NCBI GenBank assembly: GCA_018806915.1
Contig: JAGKQI010000102.1
Span: forward strand, 930,001-994,000
Length of the DNA stretch: 64,000 nt
DNA from: Phytophthora colocasiae
Taxonomy: Eukaryota; Oomycota; Peronosporomycetes; Peronosporales; Peronosporaceae
Direction of reading: 5' to 3'
The position numbers and the translations under genes are program-made. Under the pieces are notes generated by a model. The model was not told the origin of the DNA. It ran no database searches and worked only from the letters and a program-made list of their open reading frames with translations. Positions 1-11,178 of this stretch are shown piece by piece; the stretch's first letter is position 1, and every line of letters begins with the position of its first letter.

Positions 1-3000
1 AAGACGAGCTTTGACAGATCAGCGGCTGACGCTGCTGCTGACACCCCTGCTCTCCCCGTTAGCTTGTCTAGCGCAGAGCAATTGCCGCTCGCTGTCAACC
101 ATAATTTGCTGGACAACTACACAGTGATTATCCTGTTAGCTATGATTCATTGTGGTATCCTCGAGGCACTGGTGACTTTGGGAACGGGACCGTCTCGAGC
201 GCTGGCGGATCCGGCAATTGATCTTCAAGCAGATATCTTACGTATGGCATCGCGTCTGCTGCCGGACCAGCACTGTGCGTCATTGTTAGCACTCCCCCGC
301 CTAGTTTCATCGACTTCGCTTACTACGACTACTACAATGTCGCTTGGCGACCACGCAAAGAGCCTGTTGGAGCGTCTGCAACGCGAGAAATCGATTCGAG
401 CTAGCGAGATGCTAGGTGAACTGGCTAATGCTGTTGGTGCAAACTCAGGGAGCATCGCCACACGTGGCGTGTCGTTGGTATCGTACGGTGGAAGTGGTGT
501 TAACGGCGTGCAGTTAGCGTCGGAGCTTTTGCGTGACACGAACCGGCCGTCAAATCTCTTGGCTCTGCAGCAAATTGCGGGTGTGGTACGTCTACCGTCT
601 TCTAGTGGTGGCAGTGGCATTGGAACTGGTGGTGGGTCTGCGAATTATGCAATTGCAGCTCCTTCAACACAGCGCGGCACGAAGAGTGCGACTGCGCAAC
701 TGAAGGACAGTCTAACATCGCGAGAGCTAATGGTACTCGAACTGAAGCAATCGCTAGATGCTCAGATGGATGACAGTACGTTTAAGGACATGCTTCACAA
801 CCGCTCGCGCGTGTTAACGGACAAAAACTACAAAAACTGGAATTGGGATATCATTTCCGAAATGCTGGAGGGTCCATTGTCAAACCCGCAGCGATTGTCA
901 GAGGCCATGAAAACCAAATTCTTCAAGCGTCTTTCAGGCTTTTTCCGGTGCGACCAGGGCAACAAGGGTTATTTCTCCAACCTGTACTGGATTCCAGACC
1001 ACGTGCCGTACTTGCGTCCAGCCTGCCAGATGTACACGCTACTGTTGAACCACCCCGAAGGCTTGCTTTTCCTAAAGACCGATCGCCGTGGCCAATTACT
1101 GACAGAAATTTCATCAGCACTGGAGCTGGAGGCACGACCTGAGGCTGCTATCGTGGAGTCCCATATTGGAGTCCTAAAGGCGCGCATGTTTTCACCGGAT
1201 TACGTCTCAAGACGTATGTTACGTGAATACTTCACACTGTTAGGACTCATGAGCTCGAGCAAGGAAGGTCTTAAGATGATGGAACAGTCAAATCTGTTCC
1301 AGCGGCTTTACGTGATGGGAACTACAAAAGGCCACGATTTCCTGTGCCGCCTTATTCTTGCGAACTTAGACTACTCCGTTGACGGCAGTTCGCGGAAGCT
1401 ACTGCAGTCGTGGATGATGGAGGGTTCAAAGGCCCTACGCTTGTATGCGACTTGTTTGCTGCGAGCTTTGCTGCGTTCCGAGGTCGCAGACTTTGATAAA
1501 TGGGGTATCGATGCTCTCGTGACTCAGCTTACACAGGAGGAAGAGGTTGCCAAGGCAGCACTGAGTGTGTTAGAAGAAGCAGCGGAGACACCTGCATGCT
1601 TGTTGGCGATGATCCTGAAGCGACCAATGAAGTTGATTCAGCTGAAGGATAAACGAGCTGAGTCCCTACTTCTTCGGTCGCTTTCGCTAGCTGAGGGACT
1701 GAACTTCCTACGTGACACTGGTGATTGGATCCCTCGTACTCTTGCTGCTTGGCGTCGTGAGAAACATATATCCTATGTTCACGCCGTTGAGCACGCACTT
1801 TTCCGTGGCTTGCACCGCGATGCTGCTGGGCGTGAGCGTGGATCGAGCAACAGCGCAACCAGCACAAGGCAAACGTGCTCTCCAACTCCCATCCCAGTTA
1901 ATGTGCCTATGAAGCGAGGTGGTGGAGTCGGACTCAAACCTCCTAGTGGTGGGAGCAGTCAGCGTTCGCTGTGGGGGCTGGATTGGCTGTACCGTATGCC
2001 GTGGAACATGGAGGTGAAGATCGTAGGCCCCCCTGGAAGTGGCCCGCCTTCGAATCTCATCTTGGAAACGTACATCGACGGCGCAATGCGGGACGAGGAT
2101 GAAGCTACTGGGATTGATGATGAGCTTCGCATGAACTCGATTCGCGTCAAGGGAATCGTTGTGGATGCTCGCAATATGCCTCAACCCGTGGTCGTGAACT
2201 CACAGCAGACATTGCAGGCTTGTCTGTTCCTGGGCACGCAACCTGTGGACCGGCGCGGATTTACGAAACCTCCTCCTCAAAGCAACGGAGGCTTTGTGTC
2301 TACAAGTGGATCTGCTAGCAGTGGCGGTAGTGCGCTCTCAAGTGATACACAACAGAAGATGCTACGAGCTCGATCGGCATCGAATTCAGCTGGTGGAAGT
2401 ATGGATCGTAGCTCGGAGACGATGATGTCGTTGGACTTTGCTGATACTGGATCATCCTCGGTTGACGCAGTAAAGGAAGAGAACAAGGACTGGAGTTCAT
2501 GCCAGCCAGAGCAGCGATCCTCGCAGTATCTAACAGCACCGGAGTGCTCTTTGTGTGCTCCTGGAGAGCGTGCTGTCTGGAACTTCCGTGTGGAAATGGA
2601 CTCGGCAGCTGGAACCAACACTTCAAACGGCAGCGTTAAGCGTCTCCTGCTTAAGTCTGTCGAGTTTACACTACAATTACTGCCTCTTCGTCCACGTACT
2701 GTGCCACTGCCTGTGCATTTGTATGGCGAACTGGCAAAAACTAGTGCTGGCTGCCAGATCCTTCACTCTTCTGGGCATTTACCAGAATTCCTTGCCTGTC
2801 TTCGTGATGCCGCAAGCGTTCCACTTGAAAAACGTGCGGCATTGTGGGCACTTGGGCACGTGTCCGCTACGCCACGCGGCTACGATCTGTTGAATCACTA
2901 TGCTCAAGACTTTGTTGATATGATCGTGAAGCTGGCTACCGATTCCCCTCTCGTTTCCATCCGAGGAACCTGCTTCTTTGTGCTCGGCTTGCTTGCGCGA

Positions 3001-3783
3001 TCTCCTGCTGGTCGACGGCACTTGTCCCGGCTTGGCTGGGACGCCCCACGTGACGCATCTCGTACTTCCATCGCTGTTCCGCAGAACTGCACGTCGCTCT
3101 TCATGTGGCCGCCATCAGGATCCTCAACTCCTTGTCCGTTAACGCAGACACCTGATGCTTCACCCTTGCAGCGCCTACTAATCCGCAGGCGTGACAAGAT
3201 GCCCAACGAGTGGCGCGAAGTCCTACGGTTTGTGGCAGACCTGAGTAACCATATTACCCAGAAGGAGGCCCATGCTTCGCTCAACAAGCTGCGCTCATCA
3301 AAACCGGAGCTGTTTGAGGAGCCGGTACTGCTGATGTATGTGCATGCGTTACTGGAGAAGTACAGCTACCGTTTGGCGCTCCGCCAGTTTGTTCTCAACG
3401 CGTTCGACCGTGCCACGTTGACGGACGAAGTGCTGGACACGCTGCGGATTGAGGACGAGGAGGAACAGGGCAACCAAACACGCCAGCGTGCACCTACTGG
3501 ACGAGAGCTACGGCGGCGTCGCTCGTCCCCTTCGATCCCGTCGTTTACCGCCTCTGTCCAGTCGCTGAACGCCGCCATGCAGGCCACGTCTAGCGTGTCT
3601 CGTATGTCCTCCATGCAGAACGTACTGAACTCTGGCGGTAATATGGGCGACCACCGCCCCACTATGAGGATGAACGCGCACAACGACCCCATCGATCGTA
3701 CTGTATTGCTCAAGCGCAACCGCAAGCGTTCCGCTTTCTCGGAGAAAACCATCGTGGTGGGTGCACCTGAAGCTATTGTGTAG
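1..3783 (+). CDS. RICTOR: RICTOR homologue (TORC2 subunit), 5'-partial
   Basis: The reading frame is open from base 1 to the TAG at 3781-3783, so the gene enters from the left and 1260 residues are visible. No start codon belongs to this piece. Middle-domain RICTOR sequence (LRPACQMYTLLLNHPEGLL, about residue 338 of the visible part) is followed by helical repeats, a Ser/Gly-rich linker, and the C-terminal conserved block with ALWALGHVSATPRGYDLLN and GTCFFVLGLLARS. RICTOR is the scaffold that makes TOR complex 2 rapamycin-insensitive and directs it to AGC kinases. The tail is Ser/Arg-rich and looks phosphorylatable. The gene converges on RPP14 with 74 bp between the stops. No intron is needed in the visible part. 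Family assignment is from remembered domain sequence and is strong. Confidence 0.85.
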   Translation, partial: KTSFDRSAADAAADTPALPVSLSSAEQLPLAVNHNLLDNYTVIILLAMIHCGILEALVTLGTGPSRALADPAIDLQADILRMASRLLPDQHCASLLALPRLVSSTSLTTTTTMSLGDHAKSLLERLQREKSIRASEMLGELANAVGANSGSIATRGVSLVSYGGSGVNGVQLASELLRDTNRPSNLLALQQIAGVVRLPSSSGGSGIGTGGGSANYAIAAPSTQRGTKSATAQLKDSLTSRELMVLELKQSLDAQMDDSTFKDMLHNRSRVLTDKNYKNWNWDIISEMLEGPLSNPQRLSEAMKTKFFKRLSGFFRCDQGNKGYFSNLYWIPDHVPYLRPACQMYTLLLNHPEGLLFLKTDRRGQLLTEISSALELEARPEAAIVESHIGVLKARMFSPDYVSRRMLREYFTLLGLMSSSKEGLKMMEQSNLFQRLYVMGTTKGHDFLCRLILANLDYSVDGSSRKLLQSWMMEGSKALRLYATCLLRALLRSEVADFDKWGIDALVTQLTQEEEVAKAALSVLEEAAETPACLLAMILKRPMKLIQLKDKRAESLLLRSLSLAEGLNFLRDTGDWIPRTLAAWRREKHISYVHAVEHALFRGLHRDAAGRERGSSNSATSTRQTCSPTPIPVNVPMKRGGGVGLKPPSGGSSQRSLWGLDWLYRMPWNMEVKIVGPPGSGPPSNLILETYIDGAMRDEDEATGIDDELRMNSIRVKGIVVDARNMPQPVVVNSQQTLQACLFLGTQPVDRRGFTKPPPQSNGGFVSTSGSASSGGSALSSDTQQKMLRARSASNSAGGSMDRSSETMMSLDFADTGSSSVDAVKEENKDWSSCQPEQRSSQYLTAPECSLCAPGERAVWNFRVEMDSAAGTNTSNGSVKRLLLKSVEFTLQLLPLRPRTVPLPVHLYGELAKTSAGCQILHSSGHLPEFLACLRDAASVPLEKRAALWALGHVSATPRGYDLLNHYAQDFVDMIVKLATDSPLVSIRGTCFFVLGLLARSPAGRRHLSRLGWDAPRDASRTSIAVPQNCTSLFMWPPSGSSTPCPLTQTPDASPLQRLLIRRRDKMPNEWREVLRFVADLSNHITQKEAHASLNKLRSSKPELFEEPVLLMYVHALLEKYSYRLALRQFVLNAFDRATLTDEVLDTLRIEDEEEQGNQTRQRAPTGRELRRRRSSPSIPSFTASVQSLNAAMQATSSVSRMSSMQNVLNSGGNMGDHRPTMRMNAHNDPIDRTVLLKRNRKRSAFSEKTIVVGAPEAIV

Positions 3784-3857
3784 GCAGATAGACGAGCTGG
3801 TGTGTTAATGCGTAACGTTTCTCAGTCCTTTTCCTCACTATTTCTCTATCGCTCTAT

Positions 3858-4306
3858 CTACAAAAACCTTCCCGAGGCCAAGTCCATGAGCGAATCTCCC
3901 ATGTGTAATACCTCCATCTTGCACAGTTTCCCATTCAGTGTTGTGCACATGGTGATGGCTCCATGCAGCGTCTCCAGTCCGCCACGTTGGACGCGCAACA
4001 GAGCTGTACTGGGCTCGTAGCTATTGGAAGGCTGTTTATCGAAGGCCAGGACGTCGAATTCACTGGCTGAAGCTCCCACCACACCGAACACCGTCTTGAG
4101 AGTCGTGTCAAGGCCGAATTTTAGTTGCTTTACGTCCGCCACAGGCTGAGAACCGTCTTCCGAAAAGCTAAAGGTGGACAATGAATTAGCTACTGGTAGT
4201 ATACGATAAACGGCAAGTCAGTGAGAGCGTACATGGCGATCTTGAGGTAGCTGTGCTCGCATTGCAGCGAGAATTTGTGGTGTGGTGTTGGAGCTGAGGT
4301 TGTCAT
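3858..4306 (-). CDS. RPP14: RNase P/MRP subunit Rpp14
   Basis: Two exons, 4306-4233 and 4167-3858, give 127 residues (human RPP14 is about 124). The intron 4232-4168 (65 nt) starts GTACGC and ends TTTAG. Splicing replaces an apparent TTG start of the longer exon by a proper ATG at 4306 and restores the motif HSYLKIAIFSED. The body VKQLKFGLDTTLKTVFGVVG and ALLRVQRGGLETLHGAIT matches the Pop5/Rpp14 fold. Rpp14 is a protein subunit of nuclear RNase P and RNase MRP, which process pre-tRNA and pre-rRNA. The gene is tail-to-tail with RICTOR and divergent (about 300 bp) from the gene at 4603. Confidence 0.75.
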
Positions 4307-4602
4307 TATCGATGTCTTCCAGAAATCGCAGTGTGTATAGAGTGTATACAATAATGTAGCCATCTATAAATGGCTTCAACGCTAAAGTTCATGCAAGATT
4401 TTAATGCCACCGATTGCTAGTCACAATCGCAGAGCCATGGGAACGAGAAATCTCCTTCGAGGTCTACATGTAGAAGATGTTAATGGTAAAGGTTTACCTA
4501 AACCAACAGCATTAGTCATTCTTCTTTTTTCCAGGTTGCCAGTAACCAGTCCACAACTCAAGGTCACAGTAAAACACTCTTCCAAGACTTGCACAAAGGG
4601 GA

Positions 4603-5891
4603 ATGAGTATCGCGACTCCTGCCGATGTCACGATTGAAGTCAAGGAAAACACCCCCAGAACGTACACGTTCAGGAAGGTGCGAACATCTCGTGGTAGTTT
4701 TGCAAAGCAGCTTCCTGTCACATTCAAGCCCGAGTGGGCTTCGTATTGGACGGAAGATCGCCGTGTGTACCCACGACCACCTCCGGGTGAAGGAACCGAG
4801 TGCCCGTCTTACGTGAACACCCTCTTCCTACCGATAACGCTTCTCTTTAAGCTTATTGGGTATATCATCCCCGTTCTTGATTATCTACTACATTGGAAAC
4901 TGGATCAAGAGTCTCGTTAGGTCATGTCGACTTGGTAAATCGGATCCCGTTGTGACCCGGTCTCAGTTCTACTGCTGGATGGGACGAAACGGATTTACGA
5001 ATGCAGAGATCAAGACGGCAAAGCAAGAGATAGCAAAAATGCAAAAACAGATGTATGGAATTGCTTACAAACTGACGGATGTACGAGCAGTGGAGGAGGC
5101 ATTGAAGTTGCAGTCCATTGAGAAGCAGAAAAAGGTGATTGGCATACTCCAACGATCAATTTCAGCTATCGACAAAAGACACGGCAAGCAGTTCGAGAGA
5201 CTTCGAGGCAAATTCATCGGCGGGATCTTCAGTTGGGGTGCACGGGATGCCTACAAACTTGGGGATGTGATTGCCAAGAATGGTCGATGGTTTACTCGAG
5301 GCGAAGGTGATCGCAAGAAAGGAACAAAAGGTTGCAGCTAGAGTCAACTTAAGAGTGAATGCCATTGTGCGCTGTGTCAACACGATGGTCAACGATGGTT
5401 ACTTTCTTCACTATGACTCCAGAATGGACGACATTGAGCGGACTGTGAACAAAAACAAAGGGGACAGAGCACCATTACATTGGAATGGATTTGTGCAGAG
5501 AAACAAACTGCACCACAACAGGCTGCTGGAAGAAGTCCACACTGCGGCGCCTTTCATCAAGCAGTACATCACGCACGCAATTGTTATCGAGTCGTACTGC
5601 GCGCGAATTATGCGCATTATGTGGGCTTGGTCGCTACTGTTGATAGTCGTTGAAATCAAACTGGCCAAAGTGATACTGAAGCTTGATATCGGCAGTTTTG
5701 CCGATGTTATCGCGGTCATTGTCGGCTCAGTCACGGACGTAATTGAAGCTCCTGCTGCGTTATTGGGCATGCTTGAAAGTGGCCTGCCGACAGACACGGG
5801 GGGTTTGGATCTGATACTGGGTCGGGGTTTAGCGGCTCGTTGGAACAGGTACGCCTCGACAATCGGGAAGCACGACTTGACAAGCATCTAG
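4603..5891 (+). CDS. Unrecognised membrane-associated protein
   Basis: Three exons, 4603-4859, 4921-5266 and 5331-5891, give 387 residues. Without splicing the three pieces look frameshifted, but introns of 61 nt (GTATAT..TTAG) and 64 nt (GTGATT..AAAG) rejoin the frame. Visible features are a hydrophobic stretch near residue 75-85, a Lys/Gln-rich amphipathic middle containing NAEIKTAKQEIAKMQKQMY that could form a coiled coil, and two C-terminal hydrophobic segments (IMRIMWAWSLLLIVVEIKL and a Val/Ile-rich one after it). I recognise no family. The second intron is less certain than the first because several donors and acceptors lie close together. The gene runs toward PNPT1, with 223 bp between the stops. 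Confidence 0.5.
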
Positions 5892-6114
5892 ACGCGTTTC
5901 AAGACTCCATGAAACATGAGGAGGTGAACGAACCCCCGACAGCTAGGAAACCTAAGCAGTAGTGACGATTTGGGGCTGCATTCATAATTCATACTAACGT
6001 TACTACACAGGCACTTTTCACAGACGAGCAAGCTTTTCGGTTCAAATGTTTCTTTTGTTTGAGTGAGATCTGACACGAGAACGAGATATCCTCACATTCT
6101 AAAGCAGCGACTAC

Positions 6115-8823
6115 CTATTTTGACTGAGTACGCGGGCGGCGTGTAGTCTTGGGACGGCGTTTTGCCGTACCAGAGGCTACTGACGATCGACGTGCGTGTT
6201 GGTGGCCAGCGCGCGGAGGCGTGGACTCAGAAGTCTCGAAGGTATCCGTTGAGGCGTCCTCGTTATCACCCGAATCCAGCAGCACACGGCGCGACATCTT
6301 GCCGGAAGCTCCGTCTTGAAGACACTCGAACTCCATCTCCTGTCCTTCCGATACTACTTCGTGAATATCACTGACCTTGTCACGCGAAAGTTCCGAAATG
6401 TGTACGAAGCCACGTTGGCCATCAGACGACTCCAGAATAGCTCCAAAATCCATGACCTGCGTTACGCGCATGGTGTAGCGCTCACCCTTGCGGAAGAAGA
6501 ACGACCGGTTCTTGTTGGAGTTAGAATTCTGCTGGTCATTATCACGATTGTTGCCGTTGCCATCTCCATTGTCATTGCGTTTGTTCGCAACGGCAGCCAG
6601 TTCAGTCTGCAGCCACTCCTTAGTCTTCTCGGCATCATCGGCTGCACCAACGACACGAACGATGCCCTCGCGACGGTCGACGAGGCTCACTGAAACGTTG
6701 AAGCGCGATTCCAAGTCACGAATGTTGCTGCCTCCCACACCAATGAGTGCCCCAATCAGGTTCGTAGCAATGACGCATTCAATACTCACGTTTGGCAGCG
6801 CGCTGCCACCAGTTTTTAAACTCGTCCGAGGCTCAGCGAGTTCGTTGCTCATGCGACGTAGCACATGTAGGCGGGCATGCTTGGCTTCGCGTAGTCCCTC
6901 CTTCAGAACGGAAAGCGGCACGCCTCCAGGAAGCTTCACATCCAATTGCAGCGCTGTAACACCCGACGTGGTTCCTGCCACCTTAAAGTCCATGTCACCA
7001 TAGTGGTCCTCCGATCCAAGAATGTCAGTGACCAACTGGTAGTCGCCCTCCTCAATTTGCTTCTCCTGGCCAGCAAACGGGTCGCCAGAAGTAACAAGAC
7101 CGATGGCGATACCTGCAACTGCACGGCGAACAGGAACACCGGCATCCATAAGCGCAAGTGAAACGCCACATACCGTAGCCATGGACGACGATCCATCCGA
7201 GCCCACCACCTCCGAGGTCATGCGGATAGTGTAGGGAAACTCAGTGATAGATGGGAGAATAGGCAGCACAGCCTTTTCAGCCAGTGCACCATGGCCGATC
7301 ATGCGTCGGTTAGTGCCACCAACCCGACCGGTCTCATTCACACAGAACGGAGGGAACTCGTAGTGCAGCATAGCATTTTTAATCTTTGCAGGTTCATCCT
7401 GTTCACGAGCCTCGTGCAATGCACCACGAAGGCGGATACCACGTTCCAGAGGCCCCAACGTCACGGAACACAGCGTTTGCGTCTCACCACGAGCGAAAAG
7501 GGAAGATCCATGAGCCATGGGAAGAATACTAGCCTCCATCTCCAGCGGACGCACAACACGAACCGATCGGCCATCGAGGCGCACACGCTTGTTCTTCTGA
7601 GCCGTTTTCGCCACAGTCAAAATACTATCACGCAGCACACGCTGAAAAGTGTCGTGGGCTGCACGTTGAATAGCTGCATCGTCCACCGGGGGATCCGCAG
7701 AAGCAAAGTGCTGACGCATACCGCTGAGCATCTTATTGTAGATTTCACGCTCTCCCTGCTGGCGGTCGAGTTTGCCGACGCGACAGCTAGCAATCAACGC
7801 TTCCGCGTCAGCGCAACCAAGCTCTTCAGCCTTGGACCAGACTTCCTGAGGAATGAACATCGGCGCGAACGCACGCTTCTCCTTGCCATGCTCAGCTGCC
7901 AGCTTTTTCTGCTCCTCAATTACAGGAAGTACATTAACGTGCGCCAGATCCAATGCCTCATCGAGACGCGCCTCCGTCACCTCGTCACCCGAGGCTTCGA
8001 CCATAATGGTACGCTCCGCAGTACCCGCGTACAGCACATCCAGCGTCGCAGCTTCGCGTTGTGGGGCAGTAGGGTTGACCACCAATTGGCCATCCACCTC
8101 CACGACACGCACACAGCCAACAGGTCCGTTCCACGGAATGTCGGACATGGTCAGCGCCGCAGACGCTGAGTTAACCGCAACCACAAGAGGATCGTTGTTA
8201 GGATCATACGACTGCACTGTTGCCAGCACCTGGGTGTCCTCGCAAAAGTCACGTGGGAAAAGAGGACGGATGGCACGGTCCACCACACGGGATTGCAGCA
8301 CTTCTTCGTCACTGCCAGTGAACTCCCGTCGCTTCTGGTTGTCCGGAATCAGACCAACAGCGTAAGATTTGACACGGAAGTCCACTGTAAGTGGCAGGAA
8401 ATCATTCTGACTTGACTTTCCACTTCCCGATGGGTTTCCGTTGCGGTCTCCACTCACAGCGGTCGTAAGCAGCACTGTACGGCCACAAGAGGCCAGTACA
8501 GCTCCATCAGCAAGCTTGGCGAGCTTACCCACAGCATACGACGTGGTATCTAAACTTCCAATCACGCGATCCTTCTCTTTCTTGGGCTGTTGTGTTTGAT
8601 TCTGATCCTCTAAGGTCTCGTCAGACTTCACCGGTGTCTTGGCAACTTCTTGCTCTTCATTCGACGGGTTGCTGCCACCAAACAGCCAATCACGAAGCCC
8701 TAAAAACGCACGAGACTGTGGCGCGGCGCCAGCAACACGAGGAACACGTTGATGAGCTGCAGATATAGCGACACGACGCGCCACAGCCGCGCGTGGAAGA
8801 CGACGAGCAGCACTTGACAGCAT
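6115..8823 (-). CDS. PNPT1: Mitochondrial polyribonucleotide nucleotidyltransferase (PNPase)
   Basis: One exon of 902 residues from the ATG at 8823. The first 45 residues are Arg/Ala-rich with no acids, a typical mitochondrial presequence. Two RNase PH domains follow (about 88-240 and 410-640). They include QKRREFTGSDEEVLQSRVVD in the first and the catalytic block DILGSEDHYGDMDFKVAGT in the second, so the phosphorolytic aspartates are present. A KH domain (LIGALIGVGGSNIRDLE) and an S1 domain (MDFGAILES, GFVHISELS) complete the canonical order, and the tail is basic. The enzyme degrades RNA 3' to 5' with phosphate and may add tails. It is divergent from the SR protein gene across 247 bp. Length and domain order are normal. 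Confidence 0.95.
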   Translation of the reverse strand: MLSSAARRLPRAAVARRVAISAAHQRVPRVAGAAPQSRAFLGLRDWLFGGSNPSNEEQEVAKTPVKSDETLEDQNQTQQPKKEKDRVIGSLDTTSYAVGKLAKLADGAVLASCGRTVLLTTAVSGDRNGNPSGSGKSSQNDFLPLTVDFRVKSYAVGLIPDNQKRREFTGSDEEVLQSRVVDRAIRPLFPRDFCEDTQVLATVQSYDPNNDPLVVAVNSASAALTMSDIPWNGPVGCVRVVEVDGQLVVNPTAPQREAATLDVLYAGTAERTIMVEASGDEVTEARLDEALDLAHVNVLPVIEEQKKLAAEHGKEKRAFAPMFIPQEVWSKAEELGCADAEALIASCRVGKLDRQQGEREIYNKMLSGMRQHFASADPPVDDAAIQRAAHDTFQRVLRDSILTVAKTAQKNKRVRLDGRSVRVVRPLEMEASILPMAHGSSLFARGETQTLCSVTLGPLERGIRLRGALHEAREQDEPAKIKNAMLHYEFPPFCVNETGRVGGTNRRMIGHGALAEKAVLPILPSITEFPYTIRMTSEVVGSDGSSSMATVCGVSLALMDAGVPVRRAVAGIAIGLVTSGDPFAGQEKQIEEGDYQLVTDILGSEDHYGDMDFKVAGTTSGVTALQLDVKLPGGVPLSVLKEGLREAKHARLHVLRRMSNELAEPRTSLKTGGSALPNVSIECVIATNLIGALIGVGGSNIRDLESRFNVSVSLVDRREGIVRVVGAADDAEKTKEWLQTELAAVANKRNDNGDGNGNNRDNDQQNSNSNKNRSFFFRKGERYTMRVTQVMDFGAILESSDGQRGFVHISELSRDKVSDIHEVVSEGQEMEFECLQDGASGKMSRRVLLDSGDNEDASTDTFETSESTPPRAGHQHARRSSVASGTAKRRPKTTRRPRTQSK

Positions 8824-9070
8824 CTTATGGCCGGAATGTGCGGCAGTGCTGGCGAGTCAATGATCTGGTGTACCACACACCAACCAGCCGCTGACGTGAA
8901 ACCAATCGATCAGAAATAGATTGTGAATATTGGCCAATCGTAAAACAGAAGTGTTCAGCTGACCGCTTCTTGGTCACAAACCGAAGAGCTCCAGTCCGCA
9001 CCAAGCAACGCTAGGCGTAGACGTCGTTCCCTCCCCCTCCTCCTCCCGGACCTTTTTAAACCAGAACAAT

Positions 9071-10478
9071 ATGGGCACTCGTGTGTATGTGGGCGGACTC
9101 CCCCGTGACGCCACGTCTCGTGAGATCCAAGACGGCTTCAACCGCTATGGACACGTCGCTAACATCTGGGTGGCGCGTAACCCGCCGGGCTTCGCTTTCG
9201 TGGTGAGTTGAGCTGCTTCTTCCGTCTTCTGGCACAAGCTTCGCTCGCATGATGGCGCGTTTCCTCCCTCTCCCTCCCCTTGTATTCGTCTCTGTCGTCC
9301 AAGCAGGAGTGCAGCGGTCAATTTCGGTGGCAAGTTGTGTGTTTATTGTATTTATGTATACTATACATGCTGTGTATACATATGTCACTTGACCTGCTGC
9401 AAGCTCCTTCCGTGACAATTCTTCATTGTTGCTGCTACTTCTTCGAGACCTTCGCCGTCTTCAGCATTTCCTTCTATTGGAGAGGGAGATAAAGAAGTCT
9501 CCTATTATGGGTACGAAACGCACGTGCCATCATGCTTCTCGCCTCGCTTCGTGCTGCCAGCATCTGCATCATCTTCTTCGTCTGCCGATCCGAACCATAC
9601 CAACCAACGCCTCTCCATCGTCGTCTTCCCCATTTCCTGCTCCTTCACATCTTCTAGGACTTCGAAGACCCGCGTGATGCTGACGATGCCATTCGCTCTA
9701 TGGATGGCCGTGACTTCCTTGGTGGACGGTAAGTTATGATAATTGAATGTTTTCCTATTACGTAGATGTCTAACATTTTGTAAATTATGTGCCGCTCTTG
9801 TCCAGCATTCGTGTCGAGCTCGCTCGTGGTGGCAACCGCCGCGAGGGCGGTGGTGGCCGTCGTGGTGGTGACGACGACCGCTACGGACGTGGTGGCGGCG
9901 GCGGCGGCGACCGTTTCGAACGTGGTTAGTATTCACTTGGATTGCTGTTGGTGATCTATGCCTAACGCCTTGTTGTTTGATTTTCTTTTTAGGTCGCAAC
10001 CCGCCTCAGCGCACTGACTACCGTGTGCGTGTGACGGACCTGCCGCGTGATGTGGACTGGCGCAATGTGAAGGACTTCCTCCGCACGGGTGGCGAAGTCA
10101 CCTACTGCAACATCGAGGCTGATGGCTCTGCGTAAGTACTACGATCATTGCCTAGACTTTTCCTTGATGCACTAAGCTGAGTTGTTGCGTTTGTGCTTAT
10201 ATATTTGACGTAGTATCGCTGAGTTCCAGACCAAGGAGGATATGGAAGACGCTGTAAAGAAGCTGGATGACACGGAATTCCGTGGCAGCTATGTGCGTGT
10301 TGCCCCTGAGGGAGACTCGAACCGCCGCTCGCGCTCTCGTTCGCCTGCCCGTGGTCGTTCGCCGAGCCGTCGCTCGCGTTCGCGTTCGCCTGAAGCGCGT
10401 AAGGACTCCCCGCGCCGTTCGCGCTCCAGATCGGCCTCGCCTGCTGCTCGTTCGCCCGAACGCAAGAACTCGGCTTAA
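9071..10478 (+). CDS. SRSF1: SR splicing factor, SRSF1-like (two RRMs plus RS tail)
   Basis: Five exons (9071-9202, 9658-9728, 9806-9924, 9993-10131, 10214-10478) give 241 residues. RRM1 holds RNP2 RVYVGGL and RNP1 GFAFVDF, the latter created across intron 1. A Gly/Arg-rich hinge follows, then a second RRM (DYRVRVTDLP, GSAIAEF), and an Arg-Ser tail with many RS/SPxR units. SRSF1 proteins bind exonic enhancers and recruit U1 and U2AF. RRM2 has DWRNVKDF where SRSF1 carries the diagnostic SWQDLKD heptapeptide, so this is an SRSF1-type protein with a divergent RRM2. Intron 1 is 455 nt against 68-82 nt for the other three. The symbol is by similarity only. Confidence 0.85.
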
Positions 10479-10694
10479 GCTGATTTCGACTGAAGGTGGA
10501 GAGCCTGGCCATTCGTCACGAAGATGGTCTTTGACTGTTGACGTTGCGTGCAGCTCTGTTTGCTGCCGAGCGTCGAAGGTGTAAGCACGTTAACCTCTTT
10601 TAAACGATGGCAAAAAGTTCCTGTGTTTATCTGTTGTCTTTCTTTTAAACATGTACCTGGTAAGTTGAAACAATCCTCGACTGTAGAGACACTA

Positions 10695-10847
<153 letters not shown>

Positions 10848-11178
10848 TCAAATTCCTGTAACGTCCTCAATCACACCTGAATGATCTGTTAACGACAAAG
10901 AAAGCTACGGGCAACAAGACCAACCAGTTTTGCCCATCAAAGAGCGATAGAGCCTGTGGATGAAGGTGATGATATTTGTGTCGCTCCTGTTTCTCCTCTT
11001 CAACCGTCCGTCGAATGATTGAAAGGAGGAAGCTGTTACGAGAAACACCCCTGCTGTGCCCTGCAGGCCAGTCCTCCGCTGATCTTCATCTGCATCGAAC
11101 CTACCACCTGCCCCCAACGCTAAAAAAAGCTTAAGAAGACCGAGCTTTATTATGCGTCGCACTTGCACATTGCCACAC

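Noticed and set aside
4603..5891. A frameshifted pseudogene made of three overlapping frames
   Set aside because: Introns of 61 and 64 nt with GT..AG borders rejoin the frames and give one 387-residue protein.
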